A stretch of DNA of 15,123 bases from assembly GCA_040383485.1 (NCBI GenBank), contig JBEIDK010000076.1, positions 1-15,123 of the forward strand, in the 5' to 3' direction. The DNA comes from JBEIDK01 sp040383485 (GTDB lineage: Bacteria > Bacteroidota > Bacteroidia > UBA4408). The position numbers and the translations under genes were made by a program. The notes beneath the pieces are model-generated. The model did not search any database. It was given only the letters and a program-made list of their open reading frames with translations, and was not told the DNA's origin. The first letter of the stretch is position 1; each line of letters opens with the position of its first letter. Below, piece by piece: positions 1 to 7,436 of this stretch.

Positions 1-1011
1 CATGTAATAAGAGGTTTTTCAGGTTCAGTAGGCTTTACAGGGCTTTGGCAAAATAACTATTATGAGGGTAGAAATCTAATTCCGAATTTTTTAATGCAGA
101 GTTATGGCGCTTTTGCAATAGAACATTTCACGAAAAATAAAACTGAATTTGAATTTGGTATTAGGTATGATGTAAGACAAATGAGCGTTGTAAAAAGAAG
201 AGTTGATAATTCATTGTATCAACCTCGATTCAATTATAATGTTCCAAGCGCTACATTTGGTATTGTTCACAACGGTGATAAATATTTAATTAAAGGCTAT
301 GTAGGATCAGCATTTAGAGCACCAGCAATAAATGAGTTATTTATAAATGGAGTGCATCATGGTAGCGCTAAATTCGAAATTGGAGACGAAGGATTAAAAC
401 CTGAAAAAGCTTTTAATTCCTCTATCAATTTAATTTACAATGCCAATAAAATAGTTAGCCTACAAGTTGAAGCTTATAATAATTACATCATCGACTTCAT
501 TTACCAATTACCACAAAAGCCTCCTGTATTAACTGTATTAGGTGCATTTCCAACTTTTGTATATAAACAAACCAATGCAAGACTTACCGGCTTAGATGCT
601 GAAGTAACGATTCAAATTAGAAAAAATATAAATCTTACTTCAAAAGCATCATTGCTTTATGCACGCAATTTGCAAACCAATAGTTGGATTGAATTAATGC
701 CTGCCAATAGGTTTGACAACACATTAAAAATAGCACTACCCAAAAAGTACCTTGTCGAATTTGGCGCTGTATATACTCAACGGCAAAACAGAACCAATGA
801 CAATGTTGACTATGCACCAGCTCCAAAGGCATATACATTATTTAATTTAAATCTAGTAAAATCATTTACCATTAAAAAAACAAAAATGACCACCATAATT
901 GGCGGTAATAATTTACTAAATACAGTATATCGTGACTATATGAATAGTTTCCGATATTATGCTGACGATTTAGGAAGAAATATTTACATAAAAATTAAAT
1001 TTAACTTTTAA
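1..1011 (+). CDS. TonB-dependent outer-membrane receptor, C-terminal part
   Basis: The reading frame is open from base 1, so the gene begins upstream of the window; 336 C-terminal residues are present. They alternate polar and aromatic/hydrophobic residues as beta-barrel strands do. They carry the receptor signature SAFRAPAINELF followed by GVHHG and GDEGLKPE (bases about 307-405), and end in FNF, the aromatic C-terminal residue expected of outer-membrane barrels inserted by BamA. By family knowledge, such receptors import chelated metals or small molecules across the outer membrane using TonB energy. The plug domain and TonB box are off the window, so the substrate cannot be read. Two lipoprotein genes follow at 14 and 25 bases, suggesting one transcript. 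The His pair in GVHHG and the His-rich second lipoprotein make a metal substrate a reasonable guess only. Confidence 0.93.
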   Translation, partial: HVIRGFSGSVGFTGLWQNNYYEGRNLIPNFLMQSYGAFAIEHFTKNKTEFEFGIRYDVRQMSVVKRRVDNSLYQPRFNYNVPSATFGIVHNGDKYLIKGYVGSAFRAPAINELFINGVHHGSAKFEIGDEGLKPEKAFNSSINLIYNANKIVSLQVEAYNNYIIDFIYQLPQKPPVLTVLGAFPTFVYKQTNARLTGLDAEVTIQIRKNINLTSKASLLYARNLQTNSWIELMPANRFDNTLKIALPKKYLVEFGAVYTQRQNRTNDNVDYAPAPKAYTLFNLNLVKSFTIKKTKMTTIIGGNNLLNTVYRDYMNSFRYYADDLGRNIYIKIKFNF

Positions 1012-1025
1012 AACACAAAAAAAAA

Positions 1026-1601
1026 ATGAACAAATTAAAAAACATTAAAAACTGGAATTATATTACAACAGTTTTACTATTAGCAACAATCACAGCATGT
1101 CGAAAACAACCTGTAATTCCGCCAGCTGTAGTTAATGAACCAGAAAACATAACTACTATAAAAATTGAACTGAACGACTCTGCCAACAGCGCAATTTTAG
1201 TAACAGCGCAATGGAGAGATGTAGATGGTGCAGGTGGAAATAATCCAGTAATTGATCCAATAAATTTAAAGTCAAATACAACCTATAATGCAACCATCAC
1301 TATTTTAGATGAAACTAAAACACCTGCTAAATTAGTCAGCAATGAAATAAAAGAAGAAGGAGATGAACACCAGTTCTTTTTCAAAAAAACAGTTGCAAAT
1401 GTTACTTTTGTATATGACGATGAAGATAAAAAAGGCAATCCGCTTGGCTTAAAATCAATTTGGAGAGCTGGTGCTAACTCTAGCGGAACTGCATCTATTA
1501 TTTTAAAACATCAACCAGGCGTAAAAGTCTCGAAACCTGGAGACATTAATGCAGGAGAAACAGATTTAGAAGTTACCTTTCCATTAACAATTAACAATTA
1601 A
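1026..1601 (+). CDS. TonB-linked lipoprotein with beta-sandwich-like repeats
   Basis: This 191-residue protein has a lipoprotein signal: a basic N-terminus, a hydrophobic stretch at about 13-22, and a lipobox ending ITAC with Cys25 as the lipidated residue. The mature part contains WRDVDGAGGNNPVI (about 63-76), NTTYNATITILDE (84-96), an acidic stretch ending EHQFFF (114-119), and a C-terminal ETDLEVTF strand (178-185). I recognise this as a lipoprotein family common in Bacteroidota next to TonB-dependent receptors, sometimes annotated as a periplasmic-binding-like domain protein. Its biochemical role is not established to my knowledge. The start 14 bases after the receptor stop, behind an A-rich leader, fits co-transcription. 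It may be a surface accessory to the receptor that captures or delivers the ligand. Confidence 0.85.
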   Translation: MNKLKNIKNWNYITTVLLLATITACRKQPVIPPAVVNEPENITTIKIELNDSANSAILVTAQWRDVDGAGGNNPVIDPINLKSNTTYNATITILDETKTPAKLVSNEIKEEGDEHQFFFKKTVANVTFVYDDEDKKGNPLGLKSIWRAGANSSGTASIILKHQPGVKVSKPGDINAGETDLEVTFPLTINN

Positions 1602-1626
1602 TCATAAACAATAAATAAATTATAAA

Positions 1627-2076
1627 ATGAAAACTATAGTAAGATTAACCTTTTCAATAGCATTACTTGTGTTTGCAACAAGTTGTAACAAAAACAAAAT
1701 AAACTCAAAAACCTTACAAGGCACAACTTGGAATTTCACTTCGTTAACCATTGATGGTGTTGCCGATACTAATTTGGCGGAATTAGAATTTGGTGAAGGA
1801 AATATTTACAAAGAAATTCTCATTGGAAAGTGGCACAACTATGGCCACTCTCATGGAGGAGCAGAGCCCGAAGTTAACTTTGTATGGCAGTTTAGAGACA
1901 AAGGAAAAACATTTGAAATTAGCAATCAGAGTGAAGGCGAAGATGCCGTTCAGTGCAGCATGTTAAGTGGTGTTTATACCGTTGACGAAAACAGTAAAAC
2001 AGAATATATCATTAGTAGCAATGCAACAATTGGATACAATGGAAAAACAATTATAATAAAAATGAAGAAGGAATAA
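1627..2076 (+). CDS. small lipoprotein, lipocalin-like, with His-rich loop
   Basis: This 149-residue protein starts with a lipoprotein signal whose lipobox ends ATSC, Cys20 being the lipidated residue. The mature part begins LQGTTWNFTSLTIDG (30-44), the kind of first strand seen in small Bacteroidota lipocalin-like lipoproteins, and goes on in short beta strands (VWQF, TFEIS, GVYTVD, TEYIIS, IIIKM). A distinctive loop, KWHNYGHSHGGAEPE (68-82), places His70, His74 and His76 close together, a plausible metal ligand set. It lies 25 bases after the preceding lipoprotein, as the last gene of the receptor operon, and a hairpin follows 75 bases after its stop. The lipoprotein call is firm, the lipocalin-like fold is likely, and metal binding is inference from composition. 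Confidence 0.8.
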   Translation: MKTIVRLTFSIALLVFATSCNKNKINSKTLQGTTWNFTSLTIDGVADTNLAELEFGEGNIYKEILIGKWHNYGHSHGGAEPEVNFVWQFRDKGKTFEISNQSEGEDAVQCSMLSGVYTVDENSKTEYIISSNATIGYNGKTIIIKMKKE

Positions 2077-2151
2077 TTATATATACTTTTCTGAACAAAT
2101 GAATGAATAGGAACGTAAATTCAGGTTATATAATTTACTGGAAAGAAAATT

Positions 2152-2193
2152 TTATTCTTAATATTTTTAAGAATAAGTATTTTTGAAAAATAC
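2152..2193 (+). terminator. AT-rich hairpin pair after the receptor operon
   Basis: A perfect 10-bp inverted repeat (2152-2161 TTATTCTTAA with 2167-2176 TTAAGAATAA, 5-base loop) is followed directly by GTATTTTT. That tract is itself the left arm of a second perfect dyad (2177-2184 with 2186-2193, one central base). The first hairpin plus the T-rich tail fits an intrinsic terminator for the receptor/lipoprotein transcript. The stem is almost all A/T, so its strength is uncertain. The remainder of 2077-2403 shows no open reading frame or recognisable element. Confidence 0.5.
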
Positions 2194-2403
2194 CATATAA
2201 ATCTTGACCTAATATTAAATTAAACTATAAAATATGTTACCTTAGATTAACGATTATATCTGATAAATAAAACATAAACTTGTATACGAAACATAATAGC
2301 ACATTTATTTTAGTTAGTGGCTCGCATTTAAAGCCAAAATCTTAATCATAAAAACTATTAACTTTCGATAAGCTAACAACATATAAATTGTGAACGAAAA
2401 AAC

Positions 2404-2716
2404 ATGAACAAAATGACTATTGGACAAGAATTATTACAAGAACTAACATTAGAAGCAACTTGGTGTTTATTTTAGATTGTTAGGCATTACAGTTCCTGCA
2501 ACTTATGGACCTTCGGCAGACGATGAATATGTAATTATGATAAATCCTTTTCAATAACTTTTTAAGGCAACCATTATTCAAGGTAAAAAATAACAGATAG
2601 ACAACTTTGAAATAAAATTATCAGAAGACATAAACAAACGACTAAAAGTAGAAAGTGACAAAGAAATAAGAGGCTATTTACACAAACAATCAAGAAAATT
2701 AGAAGATGAAGCATAA
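2404..2716 (+). pseudogene. decayed gene of unknown function (one frameshift, two stops)
   Basis: An ATG at 2404 opens MNKMTIGQELLQELTLEAT and stops at a TAG after LF. Shifting by one base around 2460-2475 restores a long readable frame: RLLGITVPATYGPSADDEY, then VIMINPF, with in-frame TAA codons at 2558-2560 and 2591-2593. It ends as a clean 39-residue tail (IDNFEIKLSEDINKRL onward, 2597-2716) closing with TAA. Three coding-like pieces in consistent order, broken by one shift and two stops, look like a gene of about 100 residues in decay. I do not recognise the family. The N-terminal helix and charged C-terminal helix suggest a small soluble protein. It sits just upstream of the exported HNH gene on the same strand. 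Confidence 0.55.
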
Positions 2717-2799
2717 AGAAACAACTACTGCTAAAAGTACATCGGCATTAGACGGGGTTTCTTAAATGAAAGCCAACGAAATACAAATAAGTTTTTAAA

Positions 2800-3216
2800 A
2801 TGAAGAAAATATATTTATCACTCCTACTGTTCTTAATAAGTATTTGCGGATTTGCGCAAAGCAGATATATCTCAGCTACAACAAAAAAAATTGTTTTTTC
2901 AAGAGATGGAGGTATATGCCAATGCTGCGGAAGTTCCAATAGATTAGAATATGACCACATAACGCCATTTTCTTGCGGCGGTAGCAGCGATGCTTCAAAT
3001 ATTCAGTTACTTTGTATGAGCTGTAATCGAAGCAAATCGAATAGTTGTGTTTGTAAAGTTCATGATAAAAGAGTTGGCAACAATTGTTGCGATGGCAAAA
3101 CCATAAAAAAGAGGGAATCAACCACTTCGCAACAATGCTATGGAACGACAAAAAAAGGAACAAGATGCAAGAAGAAAACAACCAATTCAAATGGACGGTG
3201 CCATTTACATCAATAA
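2800..3216 (+). CDS. exported HNH endonuclease-like protein with C-terminal Cys/His module
   Basis: This 138-residue protein begins with a typical signal peptide: MKK, a hydrophobic core LSLLLFLISI, and a cleavage site after GFAQ, about residue 20. An HNH nuclease domain follows. It has zinc ligands C40/C43, the catalytic-type D52-H53 in DHITPFSCGG, N67 in NIQLL, and C72/C75 followed by N76 in place of the most usual third His, as in many HNH proteins of the CxxCN..K type. The C-terminus (113-137: C113, C123, C134, H135, H137 in QCYGTTKKGTRCKKK and GRCHLHQ) resembles the small Cys/His module found at the ends of Bacteroidota proteins (DUF5763-like), probably zinc-binding. By family knowledge, HNH proteins nick or cut DNA using a divalent metal. 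Export to the periplasm or outside is inferred from the signal peptide, and substrate and role are unknown. An overlapping antisense frame (2876-3298) lacks any domain and is not a gene. Confidence 0.85.
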   Translation: MKKIYLSLLLFLISICGFAQSRYISATTKKIVFSRDGGICQCCGSSNRLEYDHITPFSCGGSSDASNIQLLCMSCNRSKSNSCVCKVHDKRVGNNCCDGKTIKKRESTTSQQCYGTTKKGTRCKKKTTNSNGRCHLHQ

Positions 3217-3231
3217 TTAAAAAATAAGAAA

Positions 3232-3468
3232 ATGAATAAAAATTTATTGTTTGCAGTAGATACAAACACAGAAGAGGTAATTGTTTCCGATTCGCCAAAA
3301 GGGAGTAATAAAGTAAATTTTATTGAGCGTATTGGACGTAACGACAATGAAATTCTATACAATGCTGCGGTAACCTTAACCAGCATTACCAAAGCTGCCC
3401 ATTTTGATGTTGCTATTTTTAAAGCAATGGATAAAGTTTGTGAAATGATATATAATAAACACTATTAA
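3232..3468 (+). CDS. small protein of unknown function
   Basis: This 78-residue ORF begins 15 bases after the HNH stop, behind an AT-rich leader, and on the same strand, so it is probably co-transcribed. I do not recognise it. The first third (NLLFAVDTNTEEVIVSDSP) is predicted beta-like. The second half (NDNEILYNAAVTLTSITKAAHF and on to the end) looks like two amphipathic helices. There is no signal peptide or membrane segment. Its ending 3 bases before the duplicated-segment relic (3472-3540) shows it lies against a rearrangement breakpoint, so its 3' end could be truncated or newly created. Being next to an exported nuclease raises the idea of an immunity or partner protein, but nothing in the sequence proves it. 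Confidence 0.55.
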   Translation: MNKNLLFAVDTNTEEVIVSDSPKGSNKVNFIERIGRNDNEILYNAAVTLTSITKAAHFDVAIFKAMDKVCEMIYNKHY

Positions 3469-3471
3469 GGA

Positions 3472-3540
3472 TCAACAAATTGTAATTAATCCTGCTATCC
3501 AAAAATAATATTTTGATAATTTATGGAAGGTGTCTTTCAT
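3472..3540 (-). pseudogene. 5' relic of the four-helix membrane protein gene
   Basis: Read on the minus strand from the ATG at 3540, this gives 22 codons, MKDTFHKLSKYYFWIAGLIT then IC, followed by TGA. It matches the start of the intact gene at 14306-14719 almost base for base; similarity begins at 3475 (equivalent to 14654) and breaks off completely before that. It lies just downstream of the adenylate cyclase, exactly as the intact gene lies downstream of the second cyclase, with a 166-bp MITE now in between. It is the remnant of a duplicated cyclase plus membrane-protein pair whose second gene was deleted or replaced. Confidence 0.88.
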
Positions 3541-3547
3541 TGCTTAA

Positions 3548-3713
3548 ACCCAGATTACGCGTTAGGGGTTCGTAGTGAAGCGCCATAGCCCAATAAAATA
3601 TGAACTTCTACGAATAAATCATATTGAATATATGATGCATGAGAAAAAGTTGTTTACTTCATATTTTGAAGGGGTTTTGAGTTGTAATAGAATTTCTAAT
3701 GCGTAATCTGGGT
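3548..3713. mobile_element. 166-bp palindromic MITE, copy 1
   Basis: The ends form an inverted repeat: 3548-3565 ACCCAGATTACGCGTTAG against 3696-3713 CTAATGCGTAATCTGGGT, with one mismatch in 18. Inside, 3595-3604 pairs perfectly with 3658-3667, and 3618-3624 with 3630-3636, so the whole element can fold into one long hairpin. It is flanked by TAA on both sides (3545-3547 and 3714-3716; equally readable as a TTAA duplication). The unoccupied site survives at about 14720-14730, where the bases left and right of the element are directly joined. It has no coding capacity. The ACCC end resembles some insertion sequence families (IS982-type ends come to mind), but the mobilising transposase is not in the window, so the family is open. 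Confidence 0.9.
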
Positions 3714-4957
3714 TAAATCTTACCTGTTACAAAATACATATCAACATCGCCTTTTCCTTTGGCTGTTAGTTGGCCACGGTAAGTGCAATCAAATTTATCC
3801 TTTATCAATTGATAGGTTTCTCCTGAGATGTTTACCTTACCTACTTCTCCTGTGTTTTCTAGTCGTGATGCAATATTTACAGCATCTCCCCAAACATCAT
3901 AAGCAAATTTCTTTTTACCAATTACTCCGGCAATCAACTCCCCAGTATGCACACCAATACGTATTTCCCATTTAGGAAGACCTTCTATTTCTCTATTTGC
4001 GTTCCAATTATTTACCCAATTGTTTATTTCTAATGCCGCCGATACAGCATCCAAAGCATTGGTATTGTTTTCTTCAGGTACACCACCTGCACACATGTAT
4101 GCATCTCCAATGGTTTTAATTTTTTCCATGTGGTGTTTCACTATAATGTCGTCGAATGCACTAAAAAATTGGTTGAGGGTTTGAATCAATTCTAAAGGAC
4201 TAATGGACGATGCAGTTTTTGTAAATGACTTAAAATCGGTAAAAAGTATGCTTGCCATTTTATAGTTTCTAGGGCTTGCTTCGCCTTTTTGCTTTAATTC
4301 GCTGGCAACTTGTAGGGGAAGAATATTCAACAGTAAATTTTCACTTTTTTGTTTTTCCGCATCAAGAGCCCGCATGGCTGAAGTTAAGTTGTTCATGGCT
4401 GCCTGTCTGGCATTTTCAAACACAATGGCAATAAAAAACAAAATCAAAGGAAGCCCTAGACTGCAGGTCAGGTAAAATACTTTTTGGTATTCGGGTTTTA
4501 TTTGATTTGGGGTAACGTAATTAGTGCTGAAGAGGTAGAAAAAAAACAATTCAATAAGAATCACCAACACACTAGAAAACCAACCTCCCGATCTGTTCCA
4601 AACCAAAACGGCCACAATGGGTGTTGATGCCAGCCACGGAAAAAGCAAAGAAGAAAATCCTCCAGTGCAATAAACTGAGATAGCTATAGAAATGGAACAG
4701 TATGTAAAATAAATTGGATTTAAAATTTCAGGATTAACGCCCTTTCTATATAGAAAAAGCGTAATAATCCCCAAGATCATTAAAGGCAACTGAGATACTA
4801 TTCCACCACTGTAGCCAATTAGATAGGAAATAACGCAATAGTTTAAATTAAAATAAATTATGATGAGCAATACAGACACCAGAAGGCGGGCTTTTCTCTG
4901 CGACTCTGCTTCGGCTGGAACGCTAAGAGGTATAAAAAATTGAATAATTTTCTTCAT
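3713..4957 (-). CDS. membrane-anchored class III adenylate cyclase, copy 1
   Basis: This enzyme converts ATP to cAMP at the inner membrane. The 414 residues open with about six membrane segments (roughly 24-44, 50-70, 80-98, 103-120, 127-145, 161-181). A helical linker (183-222) follows, then a class III cyclase domain (about 234-413). All key residues are present: metal-binding D241 (LFTDFKSF) and D285 (TIGDAYM), adenine-selecting K281 and D354 (YDVWGDAVN), and transition-state N361 and R365 (NIASRLE). The K/D pair argues for ATP rather than GTP. The start is placed at 4957, where ATG overlaps the upstream gene's TAA (TAATG), which implies translational coupling; an in-frame ATG at 5038 would overlap that gene by 82 bases and adds nothing domain-like. 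The stop codon lies at the edge of the MITE and was kept by the target duplication. A second, partial copy at 14723-15123 is 113/127 identical over the shared C-terminal part. Confidence 0.93.
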   Translation of the reverse strand: MKKIIQFFIPLSVPAEAESQRKARLLVSVLLIIIYFNLNYCVISYLIGYSGGIVSQLPLMILGIITLFLYRKGVNPEILNPIYFTYCSISIAISVYCTGGFSSLLFPWLASTPIVAVLVWNRSGGWFSSVLVILIELFFFYLFSTNYVTPNQIKPEYQKVFYLTCSLGLPLILFFIAIVFENARQAAMNNLTSAMRALDAEKQKSENLLLNILPLQVASELKQKGEASPRNYKMASILFTDFKSFTKTASSISPLELIQTLNQFFSAFDDIIVKHHMEKIKTIGDAYMCAGGVPEENNTNALDAVSAALEINNWVNNWNANREIEGLPKWEIRIGVHTGELIAGVIGKKKFAYDVWGDAVNIASRLENTGEVGKVNISGETYQLIKDKFDCTYRGQLTAKGKGDVDMYFVTGKI

Positions 4958-7353
4958 TAGCCAACAAAAATATGTGCGAGATAATAAGAGACAAAAATCC
5001 AAAGACCTATTAGTATTCCAAAGATAACAGAGAACCAAGGGTGCATTTTCATTTGAAGTCTAAAAACAAATGGCAGAGCAAAGCAAATTAGTCCCTCGCC
5101 CAGAATAATGTAGTAGGGCGTATCCAGGAATACCTTTTTGGTATCTACGTAGTGCCACCAGTTGGCATATTTGGCCAAAAACTCAAACCCTGGAATGATT
5201 ATGGCACCTAATAAAAAGGTAAATACAAATGCTTGTATCATGGATTTTCTGGCAGAATAAAGGTATCCCAAATATCCCACCTGAATAAGTATTACTGCCC
5301 ATGCAAATGGCATGTAAGCAGGTGAAACTAATAACATGGCCTCATGCTCGGGATAAACCAAGGAGTGTATGCCCTCTACAAGCCATTTGTCTGCTAGCAA
5401 TTCGGCTATACCCGCGGCAATACCAAAGAGCAGTAAACGCTGGATAAAGACGTCTGCATTTTTGTAGGCATACCAGCAAAGCGCTGCAAACATGCCAAAA
5501 GCAAGTAGGTTAGCACTGGAATTTCCCCAATCAAAATAGGCAGAAAGCGCCGCAAAACCCATAGTTAGCAGCATTGTGGTTACAACAAATGCAGCCTCGC
5601 CTGTTAGCCCTATTTTGTTGTAGAGCGATTTTACAAATCCTGTTAAAAGATATATAACCCCAAGTATAATTGTTATTAAATTGATCCACCAGGGAGTTTT
5701 TGATGTCCATGGAAGCCCTATGTTATAGCGGTATTGGTCGTACAATTTTGCTGGCAGAAAGCAAAATGGTTCTTTTAACTCGTAGATTTTGCATTTCAAT
5801 TCATTGGATCCGGAGTTGTCTAAAATACCATTTACAGCTCTTCTTGCGGCTTCGTTGGCTCCTTCCATGGTTGCCAAATCGGTATTGGTTTGAACATAGT
5901 CTGAAGCCAAATATAAATTTGGTATGCTTGATGTGGCTGTTGGTCTGAGGTTCCATGAATTGATGCGATTCACAAGAAGCGGCTCGGTATCTCTAAGTTG
6001 GATTTTACTGAAGCCCGATGTTGGCACTTTTTCAATGTCTCGGTCAAGGTACAAATCTACCTTCATATCATCCGAAATAACTATTCCGTTTATGTTCAGG
6101 CTATTTTTCAACTGTGCCCATACCTCTTTTTCCACTTCGTCTCGTGTGCAGTCTTCCGCTTTTTTCTGGGTTGTAAATTTTCCTGGTTTTGACCAATCAC
6201 TGATATCAACACTCAGCAAACCTTTTACGTTTCCATTACCCGCTTTGGCAATGTCCCAGTCTTTCCAGAACTGTATTTGGGAAATACAAGTGATGGCCCA
6301 TTCGCTGTCTGAACAAATCACATGTCCTTTGTTTATTTTAACATCCTGATTCAGGTAAAATTGTATACCGTTCATCCAAGCAACACTGGTGGCCAGTTTT
6401 TTCACCGAATCCAGCATTGGGTCGGCCTGCGTTATTGAAGCGTTGAGGAGTTCCGTTGCTTTTTCTACTGGCACAGCAAGTAAAAAATAATCACCGCTTA
6501 CTTCAATTTCATTACTTCCGTCCATAAGTTTAGCGGAGGTAATTTTTCCGGTTTTTGCGTCGTACGAGAGTTCTTTTGCTTCTACGCCCTGGTGCAATAT
6601 AACCCCTTTACTTTTTAAGTAATTCACCCATGGAATAAGCCATTTATCGTTTGTTGGACCATTTAGTACACGGTCTGTATTTACAGAAGGGTCTGTCATA
6701 CAATACAATAATTGTAGGAAAATATCGCCCCCGGTTTTAGTGCTTGCCAATTCAGCCCTTGCAGCAACTAAGGTTCTCGTGAGCCCGTCTACCAGCAAAT
6801 GTTGATAGTTTTTACCAAATCGCTCAGCGGCTGTGAAATCCCACCAAGAAATTCGTTCGTATTCATTCACCCTTCTATCAGTACAAGAGGTTGCTAACTG
6901 CCATACACGTTCTGCAAAAAAGTGGATTTCCTCAGGTGTTAATTTTGTATCTAAGCCACCCGATAAATCTTTTATCAGCAGTTCAATATCGGCTTTAGTG
7001 CGTGGAAAGCTAGCCGGAGTAACTATGGGTGCTGCATCATAGCGGGCAATCATAATTCTATCTGTGGCTACCAGGTTGTTATAAACTGTTCCGTTTTTGC
7101 CATTCTGGTTATATGGAATTTCCCGCATTGTACCGGTAACATGTCTGTAAAATCCTGGAAAAAAGCGAAAGCCGTGCTCTCCTGGTAAGGGTTTAGCATA
7201 CATGCCATGGTGTGTGTAATCTATGCTACGGGCTTTGCCGCCGTAGTATTGTTTGTTGCGTTCATAAACTTCCACTTCAAAACCGCGGAGAACAAGCTCA
7301 TGTGCAGCACTCAGTCCGGCCACTCCACCACCAAGTATAATAACTTTTGACAT
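4957..7353 (-). CDS. FAD-dependent desaturase/dehydroxylase-like enzyme fused to a membrane domain
   Basis: The N-terminal about 515 residues form an FAD-binding amine-oxidase/phytoene-desaturase-type enzyme. It has a dinucleotide fold with GGGVAG at 8-13, acidic E31 at the end of strand 2, GGKARSI at 38-44, GEHGFRFFPGFYRH at 58-71, and the closing flavin motif NLYLASDYVQT...ATMEGANEAARRAV at about 479-507. It looks closest to proteins annotated as hydroxysqualene dehydroxylase (HpnE-like), though substrate cannot be assigned; carotenoid or other isoprenoid lipids are likely by family. After a short linker, residues about 566-798 hold some eight membrane segments with conserved-looking AYMPFAW, PGFEFLAKYANWW and TPYYIILGEG stretches, similar in style to CruF-type or uncharacterised carotenoid-linked membrane domains. 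The length, 798 against about 420-540 for single-domain relatives, shows a fusion. A promoter lies 84 bases upstream, and the stop overlaps the cyclase start. Confidence 0.85.
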   Translation of the reverse strand: MSKVIILGGGVAGLSAAHELVLRGFEVEVYERNKQYYGGKARSIDYTHHGMYAKPLPGEHGFRFFPGFYRHVTGTMREIPYNQNGKNGTVYNNLVATDRIMIARYDAAPIVTPASFPRTKADIELLIKDLSGGLDTKLTPEEIHFFAERVWQLATSCTDRRVNEYERISWWDFTAAERFGKNYQHLLVDGLTRTLVAARAELASTKTGGDIFLQLLYCMTDPSVNTDRVLNGPTNDKWLIPWVNYLKSKGVILHQGVEAKELSYDAKTGKITSAKLMDGSNEIEVSGDYFLLAVPVEKATELLNASITQADPMLDSVKKLATSVAWMNGIQFYLNQDVKINKGHVICSDSEWAITCISQIQFWKDWDIAKAGNGNVKGLLSVDISDWSKPGKFTTQKKAEDCTRDEVEKEVWAQLKNSLNINGIVISDDMKVDLYLDRDIEKVPTSGFSKIQLRDTEPLLVNRINSWNLRPTATSSIPNLYLASDYVQTNTDLATMEGANEAARRAVNGILDNSGSNELKCKIYELKEPFCFLPAKLYDQYRYNIGLPWTSKTPWWINLITIILGVIYLLTGFVKSLYNKIGLTGEAAFVVTTMLLTMGFAALSAYFDWGNSSANLLAFGMFAALCWYAYKNADVFIQRLLLFGIAAGIAELLADKWLVEGIHSLVYPEHEAMLLVSPAYMPFAWAVILIQVGYLGYLYSARKSMIQAFVFTFLLGAIIIPGFEFLAKYANWWHYVDTKKVFLDTPYYIILGEGLICFALPFVFRLQMKMHPWFSVIFGILIGLWIFVSYYLAHIFVG

Positions 7354-7436
7354 ATTTTATTAATGAATAAAGGTAAATAATGGATGTTACGTTCGCACTT
7401 ACTAAGGAACAGAATCTAAAGACTACAAAACTATCG

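Noticed and set aside
2311..2376. GTTAG...CTAAC arms suggesting an integron attC-like site
   Set aside because: The arms are in the wrong order and do not fit RYYYAAC/GTTRRRY; no cassette structure or integrase is visible.
2755..2774. Hairpin GGGTTTC/GAAAGCC before the HNH gene
   Set aside because: The stem has a central mismatch, is short, and lacks a T tract; too weak to call a terminator.
2876..3298. 140-codon open frame antisense to the HNH gene
   Set aside because: The sense frame carries a signal peptide and HNH motifs; the antisense translation is Leu/Phe/Cys-rich shadow with no recognisable feature.
4958..5038. Upstream in-frame ATG extending the cyclase by 27 residues
   Set aside because: It would overlap the FAD enzyme by 82 bases; the TAATG junction at 4957 is a standard coupled start and gives a sensible membrane-protein N-terminus.
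5700..6349. Two overlapping + strand frames inside the FAD enzyme gene
   Set aside because: They are antisense shadows; the minus-strand frame has continuous flavin-enzyme motifs across the interval.
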